DNA from: Aliiroseovarius sediminis
GTDB lineage: Bacteria; Pseudomonadota; Alphaproteobacteria; Rhodobacterales; Rhodobacteraceae
Length of the DNA: 64,000 nucleotides
Direction: 5' to 3'
NCBI RefSeq assembly: GCF_022678485.1
Contig: NZ_JALBYP010000034.1
Coordinates: 62,001 to 126,000 of the forward strand
In this document: one piece after another, positions 43,693 through 52,269 of the stretch
Layout of the letters: every line of letters starts with the position of its first letter
Position numbering within the stretch: position 1 is the stretch's first letter
Program-made: the position numbers and the translations under genes
Notes under the pieces: generated by a model
The model's input: the letters and a program-made list of their open reading frames with translations, nothing else
The model's database searches: none
Told to the model about the DNA's origin: nothing

Positions 43693-44037
43693 TCAAGGTA
43701 AAAGCGAAAGATGAATGAGGGGTGGCACATCTTCGTCGCCATAGCTCCCCTTGTTCGACAGCGGGTCAGGCGCCCGATACCAGGCAGATATTGGCTCTCC
43801 GCGCAGAAATCTGTCTGCGCGGAGCAGGAGTTTCTGATCTACTTGAATTGTGTGTATTTGTTTCAAAAGCACTGTCCGTTTCGCCAAGTCCGACGCAATT
43901 GACCCTCCAAGAATAAGCGGTTTGGGCACGTCGGGATATTGCTTGGATATGATCTTGTAAAATTGATGCCAGCGCTTCGGGTGGACCCTGTCTTCCGAGA
44001 TGACAAATTCAATCAATGCCTTTGCTTGCTCATTCAT
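43693..44037 (-). CDS. Unknown small protein, second gene of a metK-linked pair
   Basis: 114 residues from the ATG at 44037, which has AGGAGG seven bases before it. It is a soluble, charged protein with the blocks HPKRWHQFYKIISKQYP, PLILGGSIASDLAKRTVLLKQIHTIQ and DRFLRGEPISAWYRAPD. No known family is recognised. The GGS-ASD block followed by KRTVLLKQI is reminiscent of a nucleotidyl-binding or substrate-binding surface, but that is not a claim. It starts 26 bases after the preceding gene's stop; both have strong ribosome binding sites, unlike the decayed genes around them. Confidence 0.6.
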   Translation of the reverse strand: MNEQAKALIEFVISEDRVHPKRWHQFYKIISKQYPDVPKPLILGGSIASDLAKRTVLLKQIHTIQVDQKLLLRADRFLRGEPISAWYRAPDPLSNKGSYGDEDVPPLIHLSLLP

Positions 44038-44063
44038 AGTGAAACCTCCTGATGACACATCTT

Positions 44064-44363
44064 TTATTTCATCGGCACAGATGTATAGAGGCCGCCCTCG
44101 CTCATGCCGATCCAACGTCGATTAAGGGCATGACCCAGTTTTCGGCAAATCGAGACGACGGCCTTCCGATCATGGCTCGCTATTTGAATAAGCAACGTGG
44201 GAAGTTCCTTTCCTTCGAAGATTCCGCGGGCAGGAAGTATTGTGAACGATGGAAACTGCTCTCCTACGATTGCTAATATCTGTTTTTCTTCGACTTCAGT
44301 GAAGGGTTTGAAATCGTTGTTACCAGCATAAATGGAATAAAGCGGTGCGTCGGTTAATGGCAT
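44064..44363 (-). CDS. Unknown small protein directly behind truncated metK
   Basis: 99 residues from the ATG at 44363, preceded by TAAGGTGA, where the TAA is the stop of the metK remnant, so it was made to be translated right after metK. It opens PLYSIYAGNNDFKPFTEVEEKQILAIVGEQFPSFTIL and ends with GHALNRRWIGMSEGGLYTSVPM. This gives a mixed alpha/beta pattern like a small ferredoxin-type fold, resembling DUF3574-like proteins only loosely. Intact frame and good start suggest it is still functional, although its upstream partner is not. Confidence 0.6.
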   Translation of the reverse strand: MPLTDAPLYSIYAGNNDFKPFTEVEEKQILAIVGEQFPSFTILPARGIFEGKELPTLLIQIASHDRKAVVSICRKLGHALNRRWIGMSEGGLYTSVPMK

Positions 44364-44373
44364 GTTCGTCACC

Positions 44374-44910
44374 TTAAGAAATAGCTGTTTCAGTCAAAGT
44401 AACTGATGCGGGGTTGAACTTTAGCGCAGCCTCCCAAGGCAACCCTCGATGACCAAAATGCCCTAAGACTGCGGTTTGCCGAAATATCGGGGTGCGTAAT
44501 TGCAGCCGCTCGATGATAGAGGCAGGACGCAATGCATCACCGATGTTAATGCCCAATTCACTATAGCGGACCAACGGCGAAGCGCCGCACCCGGTGCCAA
44601 AGGTTTCAAAATCCACTGCCACGGGATGTGCTTGTCCGATGGCATAGGCAGCGCGAACCTCGCAAGCTTCGGTCCAACCACGTGTGACGACATCGCGCGC
44701 CAACTGGCGCACAGCATAAGCGGCGGAGCGATCAACCTTAGTAGCATCTTTGCCAGAGAAGACCCCGCCCCCGTGACGCGCCATGCCACCATAGGTGTCG
44801 ACGATGATCTTTCGTCCTGTCAGTCCCGCGTCGGCGACAGGTCCGCCCGAGATAAATGTCCCGGCAGGGTTGATGTGTAGGATCACGCCCTGCTGGAAAT
44901 ACGGTCCAAG
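44374..44910 (-). pseudogene. metK: 5'-truncated S-adenosylmethionine synthetase gene
   Basis: About 175 codons of MetK from the central and C-terminal domains remain. Present are [38 protein letters not shown] with [15 protein letters not shown] (ATP/metal-binding signature, with the GGGxFSGKD loop intact), [12 protein letters not shown], and [27 protein letters not shown]. The first half of the enzyme is absent; homology stops near 44910, where sequence typical of an IS3 end begins. It could not make SAM. As the genome needs SAM synthetase, another metK must exist elsewhere. This copy is divergent and probably came as part of an accessory cassette. Confidence 0.85.
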
Positions 44911-45110
44911 CACAGGTGAGCTACTCCCCATTATTGGACGGGTTCTGGCGTAAATTAAGCTACTCTTTGCACCTGCTGATCGGGGTTGGTTGTTTCATTT
45001 CGCTGCCAGTAGATCACAGCGGGTGGTTTGCCGCCAAGGGCGGAATGTGGGCGGTTGTGATTGTAGAAATCGACGAAGGCGCCAATCTGGCGTTCGAGAT
45101 CGTGGCCTGC
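44911..45110 (-). mobile_element. IS3-family element remnant: transposase C terminus and right end
   Basis: On the minus strand the frame ending at the TAA at 44955 reads DLERQIGAFVDFYNHNRP and then HSALGGKPPAVIYW, followed by [16 protein letters not shown]. This is the C terminus of an IS3-group OrfB (family FYNxxRPHxxLGxxxPxxxYW). After the stop, a sequence ending CCGTCCAATAATGGGGAGTAGCT abuts the metK remnant and is the likely terminal inverted repeat. The rest of the transposase, including the DDE residues, and the left end are missing. Confidence 0.8.
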
Positions 45111-45198
45111 CGCTGAAAATCCATCCACCGGAACCGGAGCCCTTTGGGTTGATACGCCGATTGACGCAGGTGGAGCAAACGACATCCGCGCGGAGCTT

Positions 45199-45612
45199 TC
45201 AGATGGCGCAGCGCGGGTGTCGGTTGCGGAGCTGAACGATCAGATATGTTCTGTCGTCCTGCTGGTAGCGGTTAGCGGTAAGTTCGAGCCAGCGTTTCTC
45301 GTTCGGGCTGTCACAGGGATATTCACAGCGAAACGTGGTGACGGTCTTGAGCGACGCGCTGAGCCCGTCCGCGACGATCCGCGCGGCGGTACTCGAGGAA
45401 CCCTCGGCAGGTGCGCAAACCGCCAAATATTTCTGCCGATCGGACAACTGCCCGGTTCTCCGCCATTTTCCACGCGAAATTTCTCCCAGGCGGCATTCGC
45501 GGCAACGATGCAGCCGGCGGCGTCCAGCATTGCGACTTCGTCATCGAGAGCATTCAGAACACTCATGATAGAGGACACCATGTCCGTGTTGACGGTCTTC
45601 CGAATCGGAGCA
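45199..45612 (-). pseudogene. Frameshifted PAS-domain gene fragment
   Basis: Two overlapping frames join into one PAS domain. The first gives MSVLNALDDEVAMLDAAGCI then VAANAAWEKFRVENGG and CPIGRN. The second, one base out near 45430, gives YLAVCAPAEGSSSTAARIVADGL, then FRCEYPCDSPNEKRWLELTANRY and DDRTYLIVQLRN. Adding one base at 45430 would fuse them (GRN-YLAVC). The chain ends by 45199, with no output domain, next to the IS3 remnant. It is probably the sensor part of a lost GGDEF or histidine kinase protein. Confidence 0.7.
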
Positions 45613-45793
45613 TTCCTTGGGTTGTACCGTGCGGCGACACGCAATTTCGCTAATCTAAGCGCATCAGAGTAAGGTAAAACCCACTGAGACGCAATTTGTT
45701 GTCAATGAGCGGCTGTGTGTGGTTGCCCGGTGCAGGCAACATCACGCACAGTCGAACAGATCGGCGACTTCTATGGTGACAGGTCGAAAGAAA

Positions 45794-45808
45794 GAACATA
45801 TGCAGAAC
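45794..45808 (+). promoter_or_regulatory. LexA (SOS) box upstream of the rSAM-UdgX operon
   Basis: GAAC-ATATGCA-GAAC is a perfect match to the alphaproteobacterial LexA operator GAAC-N7-GAAC (reverse complement GTTC-N7-GTTC). Its right half ends two bases before the ATG at 45811 of a DNA-repair operon, so it would block transcription or early elongation. Confidence 0.72.
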
Positions 45809-45810
45809 AA

Positions 45811-47046
45811 ATGGCGAAGCAGACACTCGATCAGAAACTGGCGATTCTCAGCGATGCGGCGAAATACGACGCGTCTTGCGCGTCTTCGGGCTCGACTAAG
45901 CGCCATTCGCGCGATGGCAAGGGGCTTGGCTCTAACGAGGGTAGCGGCATCTGTCACGCCTATGCCCCGGACGGGCGTTGTATCAGTCTGCTGAAGATCC
46001 TGATGACCAATTTCTGCATCTACGATTGCAGCTATTGCATCAACCGGGTCTCGTCTAACGTGCCCCGCGCGCGATTCAGCGTCGATGAGGTGGTGCGGCT
46101 GACCATCGAATTTTATCGGCGCAATTACATCGAAGGACTGTTCCTGTCGTCAGGCGTGATCCGCTCGCCCGACGCGACGATGTCGGACATGGTGCAGATC
46201 GCCCGCAAGCTGCGCCATGAGGAGAACTTTCGCGGCTATATTCACCTCAAGACGATCCCCGACGCGTCCCCTGAATTGATCGAAGAGGCCGGTCGGCTGG
46301 CTGATCGCCTGTCGATCAACGTCGAATTGCCAACGGATGCCGCCGTAAAACAATACGCCCCCGAGAAAAAGCCCGAGCAGATTCGCCGCGCCATGGCCAA
46401 CGTCTGCATAGCCAAGGACGCCTCCGGGGAAAAGACACATACTGGCAAACGCCCGCCCCGCTTTGCGCCGGCGGGGCAATCCACGCAGATGATCATCGGC
46501 GCGGACGGATCCAACGATGCCACGGTTCTGGGGCAATCGACGCGGCTTTATTCAAGTTACAAGCTCAAGCGGGTGTATTATTCCGCTTTCTCGCCCATTC
46601 CTGACAGCTCTGCCAAACTGCCGCTGATCCGCCCGCCCCTGCAGCGCGAACACCGGCTCTATCAGGCCGATTGGCTGCTGCGGTTTTATGATTTCCAACT
46701 GGACGAGATCACCTCGGTCACCCGCGATGGCAACCTTGATCTGGAGATCGACCCCAAGCTGGCTTGGGCGCTGGCGCATCGTGCAGTGTTTCCGCTGGAT
46801 GTGAACCGCGCCAGTCGCGAAATGCTGCTGCGGGTGCCGGGGTTCGGGGTCAAGACGGTGAACCGGATCCTGACGACGCGCCGCCACCGCGCGCTGCGCT
46901 ATGAGGATCTCATGCGCATGGGTGCCCTGATGAAAAAGGCGCGGGCTTTTATCACCGCAGGGGGCTGGACACCGGGCGGCCTGACCGACAGTGCCGATCT
47001 GCGCGCGCGGTTCGCCCCGCCGCCCGAACAATTGACGCTGTTCTGA
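45811..47046 (+). CDS. Putative DNA modification/repair radical SAM protein (TIGR03916 type)
   Basis: 411 residues from the ATG at 45811 (MAKQTLDQKL), where family similarity starts; the frame extends to 45715 without support. Radical SAM Cx3Cx2C as C69, C73, C76 in FCIYDCSYC, preceded by the conserved N-terminal KYDASCASSGS block. Near residues 340-355 is a helix-hairpin-helix DNA-binding element (LLRVPGFGVKTVNRIL). In many bacteria such proteins are encoded with a UDG-like partner and thought to act in DNA repair; the exact reaction is not established. Its TGA overlaps the next ATG by one base. No strong ribosome binding site is visible because the LexA-type box sits where it would be. Confidence 0.9.
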   Translation: MAKQTLDQKLAILSDAAKYDASCASSGSTKRHSRDGKGLGSNEGSGICHAYAPDGRCISLLKILMTNFCIYDCSYCINRVSSNVPRARFSVDEVVRLTIEFYRRNYIEGLFLSSGVIRSPDATMSDMVQIARKLRHEENFRGYIHLKTIPDASPELIEEAGRLADRLSINVELPTDAAVKQYAPEKKPEQIRRAMANVCIAKDASGEKTHTGKRPPRFAPAGQSTQMIIGADGSNDATVLGQSTRLYSSYKLKRVYYSAFSPIPDSSAKLPLIRPPLQREHRLYQADWLLRFYDFQLDEITSVTRDGNLDLEIDPKLAWALAHRAVFPLDVNRASREMLLRVPGFGVKTVNRILTTRRHRALRYEDLMRMGALMKKARAFITAGGWTPGGLTDSADLRARFAPPPEQLTLF

Positions 47047-48503
47047 TGCACCGGGTCAGCCTGCCCCCTGTCGGCACCGCCAAGGCCTGGCGCGAGGCGG
47101 CGCGCGGATTTCTGGCCGCGCGCGTGCCGCCCGAGCAGATCATTTGGGGCGATCACGCCGCCGCGCCCGATCTGTTCGGCGATGCCAGCCTGCCGCCTGC
47201 AGGCGGACCGGTCTCGGTGCCGCGCAGCTTTGTCACTATGGCCGAAACCGTCGTCTGGCACAGCGACCCAGAGCGTTTTTCCCGGCTCTATGCCTTTTTG
47301 TGGCGTCTGAAGGATGCGCCGCATCTGATGACCGACCGGGGCGATGGCGACCTCGCGCATCTGCGCCAGATGGAAAAGAACGTGCGCCGCTGCCAGCACA
47401 AGATGAAGGCCTTCGTGCGTTTTCGCGAGATCGGCGCGCCCGATGCGCCCCGCCGCAGTTTCGCCGCATGGTTCGAGCCCAGCCATCACACGGTGGAGCC
47501 AACCTCCGATTTCTTTGTGCGCCGTTTTTCCGACATGGATTGGCGCATCCTCACCCCCGATGTGTCGGCTATTTTCGAGCAGGGCAAACTGTCATTTCAA
47601 GAGGGCCACACCAAGCCAGACCTACCCGAAGACGCGGGCGAGGCGTTGTGGATCACCTATTTCCAGAACATCTTTAACCCCGCGCGGCTGATGGTGAAGG
47701 CGATGCAATCGGAAATGCCTAAGAAATACTGGAAAAACATGCCCGAGGCCGCCTTCATCCCCCAGATGATCGCCGACGCCCCTGCCCGCGCCCGCGCCAT
47801 GGCCGAAGCCGCCCCCACCCTGCCCCCCGCGCGCATGGCGCAGGTGCAGGCGCAACTGGCGTCCCACGCATCCGCCTGGGACGGCCCGGCCGAAGACCTC
47901 CCGAAAGCGATCCGCGCCTGCACGCGCTGCCCGTTGCATTGTCACGCCACACAGGCCGTCCCAGGCGAAGGCCCTGCCAAGGCCGATCTGATGGTGGTTG
48001 GCGAGCAGCCCGGCGATATGGAAGATCTGACCGGGCGGCCCTTTGTCGGCCCCGCCGGACAGATGTTCGACAGTATCGCCGCCGAGGTCGGGCTGAACCG
48101 CAAGGCCGCCTATGTCACCAACGCGGTCAAGCATTTCAAATTCACCCCGCGCGGCAAGCGACGCATCCATCAGCGCCCCGAGACGTCCGAGATCAAGCAT
48201 TGCCGCTGGTGGCTTGATGCCGAGATAGCGCAGGTGCGGCCCAGACTGATCCTCGCCATGGGCGCAACCGCGGCGCAAAGCCTAACTGGCGACGGCACGC
48301 GCATTCTGGCCCGACGCGGCACGGTCGAGACGCTTCCGGATGGATTACCAGTGCTTATCACATTGCATCCCTCGTACCTGTTGCGGGTGCCGGATCCGGC
48401 GGTGCGAGACAGAGCAACGGCGCAATTCAGGCAGGACTTGCTGACAGCCGCCGGGATGATCGCGCAGCATGCTTCCTGCAGCCGCGAAGACATGCCGCAC
48501 TGA
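47046..48503 (+). CDS. udgX: DUF4130 - UdgX uracil-DNA glycosylase-superfamily fusion
   Basis: 485 residues. The N-terminal 250 residues are the DUF4130 / TIGR03915 domain (WHSDPERFSRLYAFLWRL, HTVEPTSDFFVRRFSDMDWRI). A short Ala/Pro-rich linker leads to a UdgX domain (about 285-470) with motif A GEQPGDMEDLTG (319-330), the UdgX-specific loop KRRIH (371-375) followed by QRP, and motif B HPSYLLR (441-447). In mycobacterial UdgX the His of KRRIH (here H375) becomes covalently bonded to uracil-DNA. C292 and C295 (CxxC) and C386 are candidates for the Fe-S ligands. Coupled to the radical SAM gene; the pair looks like a LexA-controlled repair unit. Confidence 0.92.
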   Translation: MHRVSLPPVGTAKAWREAARGFLAARVPPEQIIWGDHAAAPDLFGDASLPPAGGPVSVPRSFVTMAETVVWHSDPERFSRLYAFLWRLKDAPHLMTDRGDGDLAHLRQMEKNVRRCQHKMKAFVRFREIGAPDAPRRSFAAWFEPSHHTVEPTSDFFVRRFSDMDWRILTPDVSAIFEQGKLSFQEGHTKPDLPEDAGEALWITYFQNIFNPARLMVKAMQSEMPKKYWKNMPEAAFIPQMIADAPARARAMAEAAPTLPPARMAQVQAQLASHASAWDGPAEDLPKAIRACTRCPLHCHATQAVPGEGPAKADLMVVGEQPGDMEDLTGRPFVGPAGQMFDSIAAEVGLNRKAAYVTNAVKHFKFTPRGKRRIHQRPETSEIKHCRWWLDAEIAQVRPRLILAMGATAAQSLTGDGTRILARRGTVETLPDGLPVLITLHPSYLLRVPDPAVRDRATAQFRQDLLTAAGMIAQHASCSREDMPH

Positions 48504-48581
48504 AGCTGACGAATTGCAATCATTCGGATCGCTCGAAGTCTGCTTTAATCGATGTTGCGAACAAGGCCCCTGACATTCGGC

Positions 48582-51467
48582 TCACCCGGAATTCAACAGC
48601 GCATCAATGGCATTCTCCAGAGCGGTGGTCCCGAACGGTTTGCTTACAATCTTGCAGTTTCCCAAGATTGCAGCCGAAGGGACGTCCACGCCGCCTGTTG
48701 CAAAGATCACCGGCAGGCCCGCACAGATGTCCCGCGCGTTCCGTGCCAGGTCTTCACCCGATTGATCAGGCAATCCGACATCTGTGATCAATACATCCAG
48801 AGGCTCGGTTTTCAGCAAACCGAGAGCCTCGCTTGCGGTTGCTGATTCCAGAACCTCGTATCCGGCATCGCGCAAGCCCTCTGCAATATCCATCCGGATC
48901 AGGGCATCATCTTCGCAGATCAGAATACGCTTTTCCCGCGGCTCTGGCGGATCCTTGGTATCGGGTGCATCGGGAATTGCCGGCGCTTCCGGGGAAGCCG
49001 GGGCCACCGACGCGCCATGGCAACCAAGAACCTCGCGGATTTTCTGCGCCAACTGCAACTGCGTATAGGGCTTTTCGATCAACTGGACGCCTTCATCCAG
49101 GCGGCCATCATGCACGATGGAATCTTGCACGAAGCCCGAGGTGAACAGCACCGGCACATCGGGCCGGATCAGGCGCATCCGTGCCGCCAGATCCTGACCA
49201 GTCGCCTTCCCCGGCATCACCACATCGGTGAGCAGAAGATCCATGTGCTGGTCGCCCGCCAGCAGGTCCAGCGCCTGTTCGACGCCGGATGCCTGAAGGA
49301 CCGAATACCCAAGATCGCTCAGCATGTTGAAAGCGACATCGCGCACCTCGTCGTCGTCTTCGACCAGCAGGATCGTTTCCGACCCGCCCAAACGTTCACC
49401 TTCCCCGGTGCGCGGTGGCACCTGCTCTGCTTCAAGAGAGCGGGGCAGATAGATGTTGATTGCGGTGCCGACCCCGACCTTGCTGTTGATCGTGATGTGG
49501 CCGCCCGACTGTTTGGCAAACCCGTAGACCATTGACAGTCCAAGACCCGTGCCGCGACCATCGGCCTTTGTGGTGAAGAACGGTTCGAATATTTGCTCGG
49601 CGGTCTCTGGATCCATGCCACAGCCGGTATCCGTTACCGTCAGACAGACATACTGTCCGGGTTCCGTGCCCGGTTGGGTTTGCACGAATGCTTCATCCAG
49701 ACTTGCGTTGTCCAGACGGATCGTCAGCTGTCCCTGCCCATCCATCGCGTCGCGGGCGTTGATCGCGAGGTTCAGCAGGGCATTTTCCATGCTGTTGCGA
49801 TCAACACTGGTATTCCAGAGCCCGTCGTCAAAACGCGTTTCGAGTTCCACACCGTCGCCAATGGCGCTGCGCAGGATATCGGTGGTTTCATTGACCAGCC
49901 TGCTCAGGTCGGTGGCCACCGGGGAAAGGGGCTGCTTGCGCGCAAATGACAACAGTTGAGAGGCCAGCGTGGCACCGCGCTCGACGCTTCTCATGGCTTG
50001 ATCCAGTCGCACCTTCGCAGGATGCCCTGGCGGTAAATCCCGCGTTGCAGACTGTATGTTGCCCAGCATGATCTGAAGCAGGTTATTAAAATCATGCGCA
50101 ATTCCGCCAGCAAGGCTGCCGATCGCCTCAAGCTTCTGGCTCTGGCGCAGAGCCGCGTTCAATTCCTCCAGCTCGCGGTTGCGCCGCGCCACCCGCTCTT
50201 CCAGAGCCGCATTGAGCTTGGCGATTTCAGCTTCGATGTTCTTGCGCTCTTCGATATCGGTGTTGGTGCCGACCCAGCCAATCAGCGTGCCGTCATCAGC
50301 GTGCAACGGCGATGCCCGCACGATATGCCAGCGATAACTGCCATCGGCCTTGCGGATACGGAATTCGTTTTCATAAGCAACACCTTCCCGAATTGCTGCG
50401 GTCCATATTTCCGCTGCTGCTTCAAGGTCGTCGGGGTGCAGCACCCGGACCCAGTCCGAGCCGTAAAGCTCACCTTCGCCAAGACCCGTGAATTCATAGA
50501 GCCGATCATTCAGCCAGTTCAGCCCACCGTCCTTCTCGGCGGTCCAGACGTGGTTCGGCATCGTTTGCGCCATGATCCGGAACTTTTCCCGCCTTGCCGT
50601 AAGCTCAGCCTCGGCAACCTTCTGACCCGTTACATCGTGCCCCTGGACGAAGATCCCCACTGGCGCACCAGTGACGTCTTTCAGGGGATGAAAGATGAAA
50701 TCGACGAAACGCTGTTCCGGCCGGTCGTCGAGCAAAGCCTGAAGCTGCACTGGCATCGCCCTGAATGAGACCGGCTCACCTGTTCGATACACTTGGTCGA
50801 GCAGCTCGAAAAAACCCTGGCCCTCGACTTCCGGCAGTGCCGCACGCACCGGCAGACCGATGATATCCCGCCCCCCGATCAGCTCTGTATAGGCCGTATT
50901 TACGATCCGGAACACATGCTTCGGTCCATTCAGAACCGCCATGAAGCTCGGGGCCTGATCGAAGGCGGACTGAAAGAACTCTGTCATTGTGCTGAGGGCA
51001 AGGTTCTCGTTCGCGACAGCTTCCGTCCGGTGCATCAGCGCGGCACCTCGGGCAAGGCCTTCGGGCCCGGTCGTCTGCTCGCCGCGATGCAGATCGGTGA
51101 CATCCACCGTGTTCTGCAAGATGAATTCCACCCGACCGTCTTTGTCCAGGATCGGGGTATGCGTTGCGCTCCAGTATCGCTGGACAAGAGTGCCATCCGC
51201 CGACCTGATGGGATAGAGAATCAATGGCAGATGATCGGCCTGCCCGGTTTCCAGCACACGCCGGAAAGACCCGCTCAGCACCTGATCGGAAACTGAGTCT
51301 GCGGGTGTCGGGAAGGCTTCGGACATGAGGCGCCCGATGACCGCGTCCCGCCTGCGTCCTGTCACCTCGAGGTAGACGTCATTGGCCCAGATGATCCGCA
51401 GATCGGGGTCAAGTAGAACGTAGGGCGAAGGCGACCTCGCGAAAAGAGCGTCCAGATCAATCTGCAT
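48582..51467 (-). CDS. Hybrid histidine kinase with three PAS domains and two receiver domains
   Basis: 961 residues from the ATG at 51467 (MQIDLDALF); a shorter upstream ATG adds eight residues. No membrane helix is seen, so this is a soluble sensor. Order: PAS1 (about 10-125), PAS2 (about 180-300), PAS3/PAC (about 310-430), coiled coil ([25 protein letters not shown]), HisKA with [13 protein letters not shown] (phosphorylated His), HATPase with [10 protein letters not shown] and FEPFFTTK, then receiver 1 ([16 protein letters not shown]) and receiver 2 ([16 protein letters not shown]). The kinase belongs to the HDFNNLLQ group common in alphaproteobacterial light or energy-sensing PAS kinases. 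Its target regulator is not in the window. Confidence 0.93.
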   Translation of the reverse strand: MQIDLDALFARSPSPYVLLDPDLRIIWANDVYLEVTGRRRDAVIGRLMSEAFPTPADSVSDQVLSGSFRRVLETGQADHLPLILYPIRSADGTLVQRYWSATHTPILDKDGRVEFILQNTVDVTDLHRGEQTTGPEGLARGAALMHRTEAVANENLALSTMTEFFQSAFDQAPSFMAVLNGPKHVFRIVNTAYTELIGGRDIIGLPVRAALPEVEGQGFFELLDQVYRTGEPVSFRAMPVQLQALLDDRPEQRFVDFIFHPLKDVTGAPVGIFVQGHDVTGQKVAEAELTARREKFRIMAQTMPNHVWTAEKDGGLNWLNDRLYEFTGLGEGELYGSDWVRVLHPDDLEAAAEIWTAAIREGVAYENEFRIRKADGSYRWHIVRASPLHADDGTLIGWVGTNTDIEERKNIEAEIAKLNAALEERVARRNRELEELNAALRQSQKLEAIGSLAGGIAHDFNNLLQIMLGNIQSATRDLPPGHPAKVRLDQAMRSVERGATLASQLLSFARKQPLSPVATDLSRLVNETTDILRSAIGDGVELETRFDDGLWNTSVDRNSMENALLNLAINARDAMDGQGQLTIRLDNASLDEAFVQTQPGTEPGQYVCLTVTDTGCGMDPETAEQIFEPFFTTKADGRGTGLGLSMVYGFAKQSGGHITINSKVGVGTAINIYLPRSLEAEQVPPRTGEGERLGGSETILLVEDDDEVRDVAFNMLSDLGYSVLQASGVEQALDLLAGDQHMDLLLTDVVMPGKATGQDLAARMRLIRPDVPVLFTSGFVQDSIVHDGRLDEGVQLIEKPYTQLQLAQKIREVLGCHGASVAPASPEAPAIPDAPDTKDPPEPREKRILICEDDALIRMDIAEGLRDAGYEVLESATASEALGLLKTEPLDVLITDVGLPDQSGEDLARNARDICAGLPVIFATGGVDVPSAAILGNCKIVSKPFGTTALENAIDALLNSG

Positions 51468-52050
51468 GGTCAGAATCCACAGTATCTTCAAGAGGTGGAT
51501 TTACCTCGGAAACCTCACCAAAGCTATATGTAGAAAATAATCAGGAGAAACCGGTTCTGACATAGGACGAGCCTCCGCTTCCAAGATTGCACCGCGCGTG
51601 GCTCGCACCCGCAGCGGTTTCACACTATCTGTCGATTCTGTGACAAACAATCATTTGCTCCCGTAGAAAGCTTGGCTTGGACCACCGCGCGAACGCCTCT
51701 TCGTCCAGGCCTCGCGGATTTGAGACGGCGCAGGAAGAACCTTCGCCAACTTCCTGAGGTTTTGGGCGTTGGCGGCGAGCAGGAATTAGCTATTTACGCC
51801 CCGAGGGGTCGTAGTCGGAGACGCCCAAGACCAGCTTCGATCAATGGCTTCGGCCAGCAGATGATCTACCGACATTTCCATAAATGACCACAGCCAAACA
51901 GAGTTTACCGCGATGAGCGTAGAAAAAAGCTCCCACTGCCTGTGACAGTGAGGGCCTGCGCTGTATGAAAGGGCCGAGGCTGCGATGATGTCAGACCGGT
52001 ATCAGCCCTCGCGCCTGGGCGGCAAATTGAACTTCGGTGCCTTGGCCCGG
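51468..52050. other. Intergenic stretch with decayed mobile DNA
   Basis: Between the hybrid kinase and the HxlR fragment. It contains the transposase remnant listed separately (51651-51785) and a weak dyad CACTG-N7-CAGTG near 51934-51950. Nothing else could be identified; stop codons are frequent in all frames. Confidence 0.5.
51651..51785 (-). mobile_element. Transposase C-terminal remnant
   Basis: Minus strand frame reading LLAANAQNLRKLAKVLPAPSQ then IREAWTKRRSRGGPSQAFYGSK to a TGA. The block LLAAxAQNLRKLAK is the C-terminal helix of a DDE transposase (IS5/IS1182-like). Further upstream on the same strand only scattered short similarity (for example YDPSGRK) can be read, so just the tail survives. 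Confidence 0.6.
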
Positions 52051-52058
52051 GCTTTGGT

Positions 52059-52247
52059 GTGTTGCGGCGCACGATCACGGGGATTTCGCCCAAGGTCCTG
52101 ACCCAGCGCCTGCGTGAGCTGGAGGCGGATGGTCTGGTCTGGCGCGAGCAGGAAAACACGATCCCGCCCAAGGTGACCTACGGGCTGACCAAGACAGGCT
52201 TCGCCGTGCATGCCGTCCTGAAAAACATCGAGAAGATCGAGGTTTGA
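52059..52247 (+). pseudogene. Truncated HxlR-type regulator
   Basis: 62 codons: LRRTITGISPKVLTQRLREL, then EADGLVWREQENTIPPKVTYGLTKTG. This is the second half of the HxlR winged-helix domain (family form LRRAIPGISxxMLTQQLRELEADGLV). The N-terminal part with the conserved Cys and recognition-helix start is missing; upstream sequence shows only fragments in other frames (FGALARAL). Too short to be a working regulator. It lies beside the doxX group, which in many bacteria is controlled by HxlR or LysR proteins. Confidence 0.7.
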
Positions 52248-52269
52248 GCCGGAGCGCGCACAGGGCCGC

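Noticed and set aside
42420-45700. Integrated element with direct repeats from tRNA-Cys
   Set aside because: No copy of the tRNA 3' end and no integrase found within the window.
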